Source: Planctomyces sp. (lineage in GTDB: Bacteria > Planctomycetota > Planctomycetia > Planctomycetales > Planctomycetaceae). From it: 38,403 bases of DNA. Made by a program: the position numbers and the translations under genes. The stretch is from assembly GCA_013822855.1 (NCBI GenBank), contig PNLE01000013.1, forward strand, positions 1 through 38,403. The letters run 5' to 3'. Positions 8,677 to 16,497 of the stretch are shown here, one piece after another. Within the stretch, counting starts at the first letter, position 1. Each line of letters begins with the position of its first letter. The notes beneath the pieces were generated by a model. It was not told the DNA's origin. It searched no databases and was given only the letters and a program-made list of their open reading frames with translations.

Positions 8677-9212
8677 CACCTTTTGAACATCAACCACCGG
8701 GGATATCGCCACCGATTTTCACCACGTGGCGACCGCGAAACATGAGTTTTCCTGTGGAAAGCGGACTGTTCCGCGCGAGGCGGCCAGATGCCAATTTTTT
8801 GTGAACCCTTTGGGTTTGACTCCCCACCAACGGGGGGTAGCATCGCACTTGCTTCAAGACTCGAAGGCCCGGACGACTGCACCCGCAAGGGCGTGATCCC
8901 GTGGGCGGAAATCCTGGACATGCACACGCTCGGTCTCACCGCCGAAAGTGGCATGTCCGCGATCCCCGCCCACATCACGAGTTTCCCAGAATCTCGAAGC
9001 CATGGTCTTCCTCAAGGCCAAGGTCTTCAATGACGGCGGTTCCACACAGCGGTTTTTGAAGGCCACGATCCACAAATCTCCACAATCCACGGCGGCCTGC
9101 TTCTTCCCCCTTTCCATGCTTGGGCTGACAGCTTGGCGAGCGAGTTCCACTCCCTCGTCCCGCTCAACGTCCGCGCATCGATCGAGGGAAGAGGCATGGG
9201 AGGGTCTGCACG
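8677..9212. promoter_or_regulatory. dnaA upstream region with DnaA-box-like motifs (possible oriC or autoregulatory region)
   Basis: This region of about 536 bases has no convincing gene. Against TTATCCACA I see CGATCCACA at 9066-9074 and ATCTCCACA at 9076-9084, spaced one helical turn apart, both 7/9. Weaker matches are GGTTCCACA at 9038-9046 and CAATCCACG at 9083-9091. A reverse-strand match, TGTGGAAAG, lies at 8753-8761. The clustering directly upstream of dnaA fits an origin or an autoregulated promoter. No obvious AT-rich unwinding region is adjacent, and no dnaN or recF is nearby. A strong ribosome-binding site (GGGAGGG, about 9195-9205) precedes the dnaA ATG. Confidence 0.35.
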
Positions 9213-11921
9213 ATGCAACCCGGCATGATGCTGGCGAACCCCGGAACAATTCATGATGAACCTCACTCGGCAGACCCGATCCAGACCACTCTTCCCGCGG
9301 GATCTCCCCTTCGATTCAGCGACGCACGGAATGTGATTCCGCCCACGCCGAACCTCTCGGCGGGAGCACGGACGGCCCCGGCCGATCGGCAACCTGCGGC
9401 TTCGATGGGAAGTGCGTCCGCGCCAATTGGCAGGCCTGCTACCGTTCATTCCAGCGGTGGACTGCCGCGCGGCAGAGGTGCGGGCGCTTCGCCCATTCGT
9501 CGATTGCCGTCGGCCGATTCACGGGATGTCCATCACTTGGGAGCCGTCCTCTTTCGAGCAGGCTTCGTGGACACTCCGGCACCCCTGCCGGCGACACCCG
9601 CTCGATCGTCTGCCCCTAAGGCAACAGCCCCTGTGGCAATGACCCCCTTGGCAATGACGGAAGTGGCAGCGACCGATCTGGCAATAACCGGCAAACAATC
9701 CGTCTCGGAGACTCCTCAGGTTCCCTACTTACTTCCCACTTCCGCCCCGCTTCCTGCTGCCACTACCATTTTGCCAGCGATGGGGGAGGCTGCGGGAAGT
9801 TCTGTGAGCAGGAGCCGCCTTTGCGAGGCGTTGGCGCAAGCACTGGGCCAATCCCGCTACGAAATGTTTTTCAGCCGGAAGGTTTCGTTCGAGATCCACT
9901 CGATAGCCGTCGAGGGGAAGTCACCCGCACGCAATCGTCTGACGTTCAACATCCCGGACGACTTCATCCGCAACTGGCTGCAACGCGAGTATCAACCTCT
10001 CTTGGAAAAACTGGCCCGCGAATGTCTTGATGGCGGTATCGTCGCCTGGGATGGCCACCTCGCGCCCCAGACTGCTCCCGCACTTCCGACATCTTCCCTT
10101 GTCGACACGACGAACCGCATCGCCGCCCACTTGGAGAAGAACACAGAGCGTCCGAAATCTCAGACCTTGTCCGGAAATATTGGCGTCAACACCATTGCTG
10201 GCGTTCATCGCAACCTCGAACCGCAAGCAGTCAGGGTCGCTCCAACTTTCCGGACAGCCTCTCATTCAGTCGATGGGGAACACCAGGAAGAGTGCGTCAC
10301 GGTACCATCAGACTTGAAGCGGGAGACCGCAGGCCCCACAATCCCCACCCCGGTGGTTGCCAGCCCTCAAGATTCGGCTTCGGCACCCGCTCATCCAGAA
10401 ACACCGTCTCGCCGCGTATCACCCTCTCGCCGCTCGTTTGTGAAGAGACGCTTCATCGGACTCCATAAGCTTTCCATGAACCCACCCGCACATCCCATCG
10501 CCGACATCTCCTGCGATGCCAATGTGCCGAAGCTCGAAACCATCTCTCCGGTGGCCCACGCACAAGTCCCTGTGAGCGCGGTTCCAGCCATTCCCGCCGC
10601 AATCAGTCCCTTGCCGATCGTCTCCATCTCGGACACCCCGTCCGAAGCAGAAACTCCCGCAACGCTACTGTGGCGGCCGGAAGCTTCGCCCCAAGTCTCG
10701 CGTGTGGCCGCTCCTCGCGGCGGCCGGGCGTCGAGCGCCACTCAATTGAAGTCAGCATCCACCGACAACACGTCGCACGGCAATACCTCTTACAACAACA
10801 CGGCCTACAACAGTGCGGCCTTCAACAACGCGACGGAAAGTTCCTCGGCGAACAAAGGGCGTCACTCGAACGCGAAGATGACCCGACGGCCCCTCGAACT
10901 GACCGATCTGGTCGCCGGTTCCTGCAATGAGCTGGCCATCGCCGCCGCCAAAAAGGTTTGCGAAGAAGTCCCCGCGCCGTTCAATCCACTGTATCTCTTC
11001 GGCAATGTGGGGATCGGCAAGACCCATCTGCTGGAAGGGATCGCCCGCCAATTGCGGCGGCAGCATCCGCATCTCACCGTGCTGATGATGACCGCCGAGC
11101 AGTTCGCCAATTGCTTCACGCAGGCGCTGCGCGACAAGACGCTCCCTTCGTTCCGGCAGAAGTTCCGCAACGTGGATGCGCTGCTCATCGACGATGTCGA
11201 TTTCCTCGACAACACCCGCGTGATCCGCGAAGAGTTCCTGCACACCTTCACCGAGCTGGCCGAACGGGGCCGGGCGATCGTCCTGACGGCGGATCGTCAT
11301 CCCAAGCTCCTTACGAAGCTGGGGGATGAACTGGTCACGCGGTTTATGTCGGGTCTGATTTGCCGCTTGGAAACACCCGACGTCCAGACGCGCGAACGGA
11401 TCGTGCAGCAGAAGGCCGCCCGCATGGGGACGGACATCAGCCCCGAGGCCCTCACTTGGGTGGCGCAGAAGTTCCGCAACAATGTCCGTGAGCTCGAGGG
11501 GGCGCTCAACTGCCTCCACACCTGGTACACGATGAGCGAGCGGCGGGTGGGCTTGGCGACCGCCCGGCAGATCCTCGCGGATCTCGAACGCGACTGCCTC
11601 AAGATCGTGCGGCTGACCGATATCGAGCAGACGATCTGCACGCTCTTCGGGGTGAAGCCGCGCGAGCTGAAGTCGGCCAGCCGGGCCCGGACAGTGAGCC
11701 AGCCGCGGATGCTGGCCATGTTCTTGGCGCGGAAGCACACGCAATCGGCGTATCAGGAGATCGGCCAGCACTTCGGCGGGCGGAACCACAGCACGGTGAT
11801 GGCGGCGGAGAAGAAGGTTCACGAGTGGATCGGCACCGATTGCCAGCTCCATCTGGGTGGTCGCGACTGGAACATCCGCGAAGTCCTTGACACCTTGGAG
11901 CAACAGCTCATGGCGGGCTGA
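9213..11921 (+). CDS. dnaA: Chromosomal replication initiator DnaA, long form
   Basis: DnaA binds origin boxes and opens DNA in its ATP form. At about 902 residues this is roughly twice the usual length. Residues 1-200 are a low-complexity Pro/Ala/Ser/Thr extension. Domain I (RLCEALAQALGQSRYEMFF to LLEKLARECLDG) spans about 202-275. A disordered linker of about 300 residues follows, with a translated palindromic element at about 317-350 and an Asn/Ser/Thr-rich stretch (TSYNNTAYNSAAFNNATESS). The AAA+ domain has Walker A GNVGIGKTH near 597 and Walker B LLIDDVDFLD near 657. Domain IV carries the box-binding GGRNHSTVMAAEKKV near 855. The start is supported by GGGAGGG 8-9 bases upstream; an internal ATG at 9780, just before domain I, lacks such a site. 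A second dnaA elsewhere in the genome cannot be excluded. Confidence 0.95.
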   Translation: MQPGMMLANPGTIHDEPHSADPIQTTLPAGSPLRFSDARNVIPPTPNLSAGARTAPADRQPAASMGSASAPIGRPATVHSSGGLPRGRGAGASPIRRLPSADSRDVHHLGAVLFRAGFVDTPAPLPATPARSSAPKATAPVAMTPLAMTEVAATDLAITGKQSVSETPQVPYLLPTSAPLPAATTILPAMGEAAGSSVSRSRLCEALAQALGQSRYEMFFSRKVSFEIHSIAVEGKSPARNRLTFNIPDDFIRNWLQREYQPLLEKLARECLDGGIVAWDGHLAPQTAPALPTSSLVDTTNRIAAHLEKNTERPKSQTLSGNIGVNTIAGVHRNLEPQAVRVAPTFRTASHSVDGEHQEECVTVPSDLKRETAGPTIPTPVVASPQDSASAPAHPETPSRRVSPSRRSFVKRRFIGLHKLSMNPPAHPIADISCDANVPKLETISPVAHAQVPVSAVPAIPAAISPLPIVSISDTPSEAETPATLLWRPEASPQVSRVAAPRGGRASSATQLKSASTDNTSHGNTSYNNTAYNSAAFNNATESSSANKGRHSNAKMTRRPLELTDLVAGSCNELAIAAAKKVCEEVPAPFNPLYLFGNVGIGKTHLLEGIARQLRRQHPHLTVLMMTAEQFANCFTQALRDKTLPSFRQKFRNVDALLIDDVDFLDNTRVIREEFLHTFTELAERGRAIVLTADRHPKLLTKLGDELVTRFMSGLICRLETPDVQTRERIVQQKAARMGTDISPEALTWVAQKFRNNVRELEGALNCLHTWYTMSERRVGLATARQILADLERDCLKIVRLTDIEQTICTLFGVKPRELKSASRARTVSQPRMLAMFLARKHTQSAYQEIGQHFGGRNHSTVMAAEKKVHEWIGTDCQLHLGGRDWNIREVLDTLEQQLMAG
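10156..10265. repeat. palindromic MITE/REP-like element, copy 1, inside dnaA
   Basis: The core is 91 bp (10167-10257). Its left end TTGTCCGGAAATATTGG is the inverted complement of the right end CCAACTTTCCGGACAG apart from small differences. The copy at 14060-14150 has the same core length and about 86% identity over 102 bases, and the left flank AATCTCAGACC is shared. This copy lies in the dnaA linker and is translated without a stop. It has no coding capacity of its own, so any mobility would need a transposase elsewhere. Confidence 0.85.
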
Positions 11922-12079
11922 CGGCTCGGTCAGGGTCACGAAAGTCACCGCGTGGCAGGAATCTGCGGCGATGGCGGAAGCCCCAGAATAGCCCCGTGGC
12001 GGTCGTGCCGTCAGAACTTTCCGACTCGCGCACGATCCGAACAATTTCTCCAGAGAGTTACTTCTTGCTTCTTGGAGAT

Positions 12080-12143
12080 CTTCGCGCCTTCGCGTGAGAA
12101 GATTCTCCTCTACAGTTGAAATGAAGAGTCGGCTCACGCGAAG
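12080..12143. repeat. CTTCGCG/CTCACGCGAAG inverted repeat, copy A (possible bidirectional terminator)
   Basis: CTTCGCGTGAG (12088-12098) is the exact inverted complement of CTCACGCGAAG (12133-12143), preceded by another CTTCGCG at 12080. The same design with longer arms occurs at 34277-34351. It sits between convergent dnaA and the histidine-kinase gene, a suitable place for a terminator, although there is no clear T-run. The rest of 11922-12193 shows nothing I recognise. Confidence 0.6.
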
Positions 12144-12193
12144 TGTTCCAAGAGGAAGGGAATCCAGCGCACACTGAACTAGCGCCTCGAACG

Positions 12194-14017
12194 CTACTCC
12201 TCCTCAACATGATCCATGGGCTTGGCGCTTTCGTCCGTGATAGATTGAATCGCGTCTTCCATCTCGTGGCCGGGCTTGGTCAACGCCTCCGGTCGATGCA
12301 GGGGAAGGACGAGGCAGAAGGTGCTGCCACGGCCGAGTTCCGTCGAGACATCGATGCGGCCGCCGTGGAGTTCGATGATTTCCCGGCAAATGGCCAGGCC
12401 CAGGCCATGGCCTGTCGTGCCGGAGGCCGAGCGGGCGGTGTCCGCGCGGAAGAACCGCTCGAAGAGGTGCGACCGCTCCTCGGCCGACATCCCGCGACCC
12501 GTGTCGGCCACCGAGACGCGGGCATGCTCGGCATCGGCGGCGACCGTCACGAAGATCATGCCGTCGGGATGGTTGTATTCGATCGCGTTGGTCAGGAGGT
12601 TCGTCACCACCTGCCCCAGGAAGACTGCATCCCCCGCGACCACAGCCGAGGTGAGCTGGGTCGCGATCTTGAGACCGGCCACCTCCGCGCGGGGCGTCAC
12701 CGAGGCGATCGCCTGCTCGACCACCGGCACCAGATCGACCGGCTCGCTGGCCAGTTGCAATCTTCCCGAATCGGCGCGGGCCAAGGCCAGCAGGCTTTCC
12801 ACCAGTGTCCGCATGCGGGAGGCGGACCGCTGGCAGGCCCCCAGCGCCTGGCGATAGTCCTCGGGGGCACGCTCCCGCGCCAGGGCGTGTTCCGTCTGGG
12901 CGAGCACGACGGCGATGGGAGTCCGCAATTCGTGCGAGGCATCCGAGGTGAAACGCACCTGCCGCTCGAACCCCGCCTGCAAACGATCGAACGTAGTGTT
13001 GAGCACACGGGCGACCGACTGCAATTCGGTTTTCAATGGCGCGACATCGATCCGCTGATCGAGTTTGCTGGCGGTGAGCGTCGCCACCGTCTTCGAGATG
13101 TCGTCCAACGGGGCGAGCACACGCTGGGCCAACAGCCAGGTACCGGCGATCCCGATCGCCAGCGAGACCAGGGCGATGACCGCCGTCCAGGCCAGCAGCC
13201 TTTGCAGATCGTCCCACTCCCGCTGCACGAACCGACCGACGACGATCGACCGTGTCCGGCTGGGATCCACGATCTTCATCTCCCAACGGCTGCCCACCTG
13301 CCGCAATTGCGTCGGTTCGCGGATCTGGGCCGGGCCGCGGGGGAGGTTCTCGGGAAAGGGATCGAGCGCATCCTCGGGAAGATCGAAGGAGCGGTCGAGC
13401 ACTTCGCCCGTATCCTCCCGGCGGACCACAAAGTACAGGCGATCGGGCGGGCCGCGTCGATCCATCTCGCGCGGGCCGAACTCACGCGGCCCCGGCTCTC
13501 CTCTTCCGGGATCAGGGCGGCCTGGTTCTGCACGGCCTGCTTCTGCACGCCCAGGTTCTACTCGACCGGGTTCGCGGGAACCCGGAGGTTCGGCGGCGCG
13601 CGGCTCGGGTGGTGGAGCTTCCGGCGGTGGACCGTCACCACGCCACGCCGGATCGCGATCGTTGGGATTGCGGCCTGCGAAATCACCACCTGAGAAATCA
13701 CGAGCCGAAGAATCCCGGTCCGGGAAGTCGCGTCCACCACGTCCGCGTCCGCCGCGATCACCGTTGTCCCCAAAGGGGGGGCGAAAGCCGGGACGACCGG
13801 GGGTCAACAGGGAAATGCCGAAGGACCGCAATTCGCCGTCGATCCGCTCGACAGTCAAGCGGCGGTTGGTCTCGTACAGCAGGCCCCCGAAAAAGACGAG
13901 GACGCCGCTCAGCAGGATGGCGACCCAGACGACCAGACTCCCCCGGATGGAACGCGATGCGAACCCCGAGAATCGCTGGAGCCAACGGGCCAAGGCCCCC
14001 TGCTGCTGTTCGGACAC
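12194..14017 (-). CDS. Two-component sensor histidine kinase with low-complexity ectodomain
   Basis: An inner-membrane sensor kinase of about 607 residues. The first membrane helix (LVVWVAILLSGVLVFFGGLLY) is followed by an ectodomain with a stretch rich in Arg, Gly, Asp, Pro and Glu (GDRGGRGRGGRDF, GRVEPGRAEAGRAEPGRPD). A second helix (WTAVIALVSLAIGIAGTWLL), HAMP, HisKA with SHELRTP (His about 362) and an HATPase with NLLTNAIEYN, DTGRGMS and GHGLGLAI follow. I chose a GTG at 14017 preceded by AGGA. The frame stays open to an ATG at 14158, but those 47 codons only translate the palindromic element. The response-regulator gene lies upstream on the same strand, so the pair is probably co-transcribed. 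The signal sensed is unknown. Confidence 0.88.
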   Translation of the reverse strand: MSEQQQGALARWLQRFSGFASRSIRGSLVVWVAILLSGVLVFFGGLLYETNRRLTVERIDGELRSFGISLLTPGRPGFRPPFGDNGDRGGRGRGGRDFPDRDSSARDFSGGDFAGRNPNDRDPAWRGDGPPPEAPPPEPRAAEPPGSREPGRVEPGRAEAGRAEPGRPDPGRGEPGPREFGPREMDRRGPPDRLYFVVRREDTGEVLDRSFDLPEDALDPFPENLPRGPAQIREPTQLRQVGSRWEMKIVDPSRTRSIVVGRFVQREWDDLQRLLAWTAVIALVSLAIGIAGTWLLAQRVLAPLDDISKTVATLTASKLDQRIDVAPLKTELQSVARVLNTTFDRLQAGFERQVRFTSDASHELRTPIAVVLAQTEHALARERAPEDYRQALGACQRSASRMRTLVESLLALARADSGRLQLASEPVDLVPVVEQAIASVTPRAEVAGLKIATQLTSAVVAGDAVFLGQVVTNLLTNAIEYNHPDGMIFVTVAADAEHARVSVADTGRGMSAEERSHLFERFFRADTARSASGTTGHGLGLAICREIIELHGGRIDVSTELGRGSTFCLVLPLHRPEALTKPGHEMEDAIQSITDESAKPMDHVEEE

Positions 14018-14048
14018 GCCGTCGTTTCCTGTGCTCCACTGGTCGCGG

Positions 14049-14158
14049 AATCTCAGACCCTGTCCGGAAATGTTGGCCTCAACACCATCGCTGGCACTCC
14101 TTGCAACCGGTGACCGCGGGCAGTCAGGGTCGCTCCAACTTTCCGGACAGTCTTTCAA
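14049..14158. repeat. palindromic MITE/REP-like element, copy 2, between response regulator and kinase genes
   Basis: The core 14060-14150 (91 bp) has terminal inverted repeats CTGTCCGGAAATGTTGG and CCAACTTTCCGGACAG. It matches the element in dnaA at 10167-10257 in length and mostly in sequence; the last stretch from GGCAGTCAGGG to the right end is nearly identical. Here it fills most of the 145-base gap between the regulator stop and the kinase start, where its transcript could fold and affect kinase expression. Confidence 0.85.
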
Positions 14159-14162
14159 TGGC

Positions 14163-14909
14163 TCAGGGAGGCGATGAGTTGGTTAGGGAAGAACCGTCCG
14201 TTTCCGCACCCGAAGCTCCCGACGCGGAGGCATCGTGGTTCATGGCGGCACCGGAGGCATGAATGAGATACCCCAGTCCACGCCGCGTCTCAATGAGATC
14301 CCGTCCCACTTTCCGTCGTAGGTTGGAAATATGGACATCGAGCAGGTTGGAGAGGGACTCGTCGTTTTCGTCGAAGATGTGGTCGTAGAGATCCGTTCGC
14401 GGCACCACCCGGCCACGATGCAAAGCGAGATACTCGAAGATGGAATACTCGCGGGCCGTCAGGACGACTTCGACATCGTCGCGGAAGACCTTGCGATGGA
14501 TGAGGTTGATGGTCACCCCCTGGCCCAGATCCAGGAGCGATTCCGATTCCCCAGCCGCCCGTCGGACAAGGGCCCGCAGCCGTGCGAGCAGTTCGAGACG
14601 ATCGAAGGGTTTGACCAGGTAATCGTCGGCTCCGTGATCGAGGCCCTTCACGCGGTCGGCGATGCCGTCGCGGGCGGTGAGCATCAGCACGGGGGTCGAC
14701 TTTTGCTTGCGAAGTTCCTTGAGGACATCGAAGCCGGAGAGTTTGGGGAGCATCCAGTCGAGGACGATCACATCGTAGGCCCAGACGACGGCTCGATGCA
14801 GACCCGCCTCGCCGTCGGCGGCCGTATCGACCGCGTATCCTTCGTCTTCCAACATTCCCCGAAGTGCAAAGAGCAGGTCGGGCTGGTCTTCAACAATCAA
14901 CGCGCGCAT
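14163..14909 (-). CDS. OmpR/PhoB-family response regulator
   Basis: The protein has about 248 residues. The receiver domain starts directly at MRALIVEDQPDLL, with acidic residues E7/D8, the phosphoacceptor D51 in VIVLDWMLP, the Thr in LMLTARDG and Lys in LVKPFDRLELLARL. A winged-helix DNA-binding domain follows (LTAREYSIFEYLALHRGRVVPRTDLYDHIF, VDVHI-type recognition region NLLDVHISNLRRKVG, RGLGYLI). The Ser/Gly/Ala-rich tail is unusual but short. I chose the ATG at 14909 because the receiver fold begins there; an in-frame start at 14978 would add 23 unmatched residues. It is followed by the histidine-kinase gene, its probable partner, and preceded by the secreted repeat-protein gene. Confidence 0.92.
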   Translation of the reverse strand: MRALIVEDQPDLLFALRGMLEDEGYAVDTAADGEAGLHRAVVWAYDVIVLDWMLPKLSGFDVLKELRKQKSTPVLMLTARDGIADRVKGLDHGADDYLVKPFDRLELLARLRALVRRAAGESESLLDLGQGVTINLIHRKVFRDDVEVVLTAREYSIFEYLALHRGRVVPRTDLYDHIFDENDESLSNLLDVHISNLRRKVGRDLIETRRGLGYLIHASGAAMNHDASASGASGAETDGSSLTNSSPP

Positions 14910-15023
14910 GCGGAGCCAAACATCACTGGGGGAAGGTTGCGAAGCGGATGGCGACTCGAGCAGAACTCGCTTCGCCATCCGTGTTCCGCGTCTTCACCAG
15001 GTCGAAAGAGGACGGTACCCGTG

Positions 15024-15080
15024 GGGCCCTCCCTGGGGAGGGCCTTCAGCCACAGGGCTGTGGCTGGCGGGACCCGTCGG
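15024..15080. repeat. tandem stem-loops between repeat-protein and regulator genes
   Basis: Three small palindromes occur in a row: GGCCCTCCC paired with GGGAGGGCC around 15025-15044, CAGCCACAG paired with CTGTGGCTG around 15047-15066, and ACCCG paired with CGGGT around 15072-15082. They lie just after the stop of the repeat protein on the minus strand and before the regulator. They could attenuate transcription or protect the upstream message. Confidence 0.5.
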
Positions 15081-15081
15081 G

Positions 15082-16050
15082 TTAGCGTTTTTTCAGTTCT
15101 TCGATCTCTTTTTTCAGGAGTTCGATCTGCTCCATGAGTTCCATGTTCGAAGGACCGGGTCGTTCCGGACGACCTTCAGGACGACGCGCTTCCGGGCCTC
15201 CTTCGCGAGGCCCACGTCCTTCAGGTCTTCCTTCCCGGCCGCCTTCATGGGGACCACGGGGAGCACCAAAGTCGCCGTCACGCGGCCCGCGACCTTCGGG
15301 TCTTCCTTCCGGACGTCCCTCAGGGCGACCTTCGGGCCGGCCTTCCGGACGGCGACCTTCTGGGCCACCTTCACGTGGTCCACGGGGAGGACCGAAATCA
15401 CCATCACGCGGCCCTCGGCCTTCAGGCCCACCCTCACGCGGTCCGCGTCCTTCAGGACCGCGATCACCGGGGCCATGCCCTTCCGGCCCGCCATCTCGAG
15501 GGCCATCGCCATGAGGTCCACGATCACGGGGGCCGTCACCGCGTGGCCCACCGTCACGCGGCCCACCATCTCTTGGGCCAGGGGGAGGCCCGACTTCAAT
15601 CGTCTTCCCCTCGCCGGCGGAAATCGTCCGGGCGAGAATCAGTTCCACCCCGCGAGGGGTGGTTTCCTTGTGACCATCCACCGAGATCACCGTGCCGGCG
15701 GAGACATGCTCCTTCACCCGGGCACCGACATGCGGCGGGAAGGCGATGCGGGTGCCATCGTTCAGGATGACCCCCTCAACATCGCCACGAATGTTTTCCG
15801 AAAGACGGGCGACTTCACCCTTTACAGTGGTCGGTTCGCCGCGTGGAGGACGGGGCGGTGCGGGACGATCCGGGCCCCCTTCACGAGGCCCACGTTCTGA
15901 TCCACCGCGTTCCGGTCGATCGCCATCGGGGCGGGGACGCTGTGGCCGAGGACCGTCGCCGGGCTGGGCCCAGACGAGGGAAGGGGTGGCGAAGGGGGCG
16001 GCGACGGCCAATCCCGTCAACAGCAATAGCGAGGCGGCGATGCGTTTCAT
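15082..16050 (-). CDS. Secreted Gly/Arg/Pro/Glu-rich repeat protein
   Basis: The product has about 322 residues. A signal peptide is clear (MKRIAASLLLLTGLAVAAPFA, cleavage near SLVWAQ). A short Pro/Arg/Asp-rich stretch is followed by a compact domain of about 75 residues (TTVKGEVARLSENIRGDVEGVILNDG, then VDGHKETTPRGVELILARTI), which looks like a small beta-barrel of OB type. About 140 residues of degenerate repeats follow, built on GPREGGPEG, GPRDGD and RPEG units. The last 25 residues form a short amphipathic coiled-coil-like helix (MELMEQIELLKKEIEELKKR). I chose the ATG at 16050 because GGAG stands 8-9 bases upstream; ATG 16065 is the alternative. It is first in a likely unit with the two-component genes. 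Function is unknown. Confidence 0.75.
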   Translation of the reverse strand: MKRIAASLLLLTGLAVAAPFATPSLVWAQPGDGPRPQRPRPDGDRPERGGSERGPREGGPDRPAPPRPPRGEPTTVKGEVARLSENIRGDVEGVILNDGTRIAFPPHVGARVKEHVSAGTVISVDGHKETTPRGVELILARTISAGEGKTIEVGPPPGPRDGGPRDGGPRGDGPRDRGPHGDGPRDGGPEGHGPGDRGPEGRGPREGGPEGRGPRDGDFGPPRGPREGGPEGRRPEGRPEGRPEGRPEGRPEGRGPRDGDFGAPRGPHEGGREGRPEGRGPREGGPEARRPEGRPERPGPSNMELMEQIELLKKEIEELKKR

Positions 16051-16497
16051 CAGTCGTTTCTCCATGGGTGCCGGGCGAGCGATTCTTCTCAACACCCGAA
16101 CCCGGCCGAAGTGTTGAGGAAATTTCTTCTCGATCAAACTCGCGGTGGATTCGCCCAAAGCGTGCTTTCCATCGCTGCGAGACCTGATCACTGCCCGAAC
16201 TATAGATGACCACCCTGAAGCCTGAATGAAGCTCTCGCAGCGCGCTGCCCGCGATCTTGAAAGTGGTTCCTTTCCAGGTGAATCAACCCTTGGCCACCCC
16301 GCCGCCGGACTCTTCGCGAATCATCAATTCACTTGTTGACTTTGCGTGCGAGGCTCTGGAGCATACGAGTCGTGACCGGTGGACTTCGCAAACATTGAAG
16401 TCTCCACCGGTCTCTTCCCGCCGCTCGATCCGCCGAAAGATGCCCTGTCGCCACCCATGGCGCTTGGGCCCACTCCCACATGCTTGCAGGACACCCC
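16051..16497. promoter_or_regulatory. divergent intergenic region with imperfect hairpin
   Basis: This 447-base gap separates the repeat-protein gene (minus) and the Gfo/Idh/MocA gene (plus), so both promoters should be here. CCGGTGGACTTC (16376-16387) pairs imperfectly with GAAGTCTCCACCGG (16397-16410) about 90 bases before the oxidoreductase start. A TTGACT hexamer at 16336 has no well-spaced -10. No gene is supported. Confidence 0.35.

Noticed and set aside
8788-9033. 81-residue open frame upstream of dnaA
   Set aside because: No ribosome-binding site or domain; it runs across the DnaA-box-like region in another frame from dnaA.
10752-12137. 461-residue open frame on the minus strand
   Set aside because: Antisense to the AAA+ part of dnaA, where the sense frame carries intact motifs.
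12143-13693. 516-residue open frame on the plus strand
   Set aside because: Antisense to the histidine kinase, which has all kinase boxes; no protein-like pattern on this strand.
14018-14158. 47-codon N-terminal extension of the histidine kinase
   Set aside because: It only translates the palindromic element; a GTG at 14017 with AGGA upstream fits the family start better.
15099-15600. CRISPR array
   Set aside because: The tandem repeats are in-frame degenerate codon repeats of the Gly/Arg/Pro/Glu protein, without constant repeat length or unique spacers.
16336-16372. sigma-70-type promoter starting with TTGACT
   Set aside because: The only -10-like hexamer is 19-20 bases away and poor, so I do not call a promoter.
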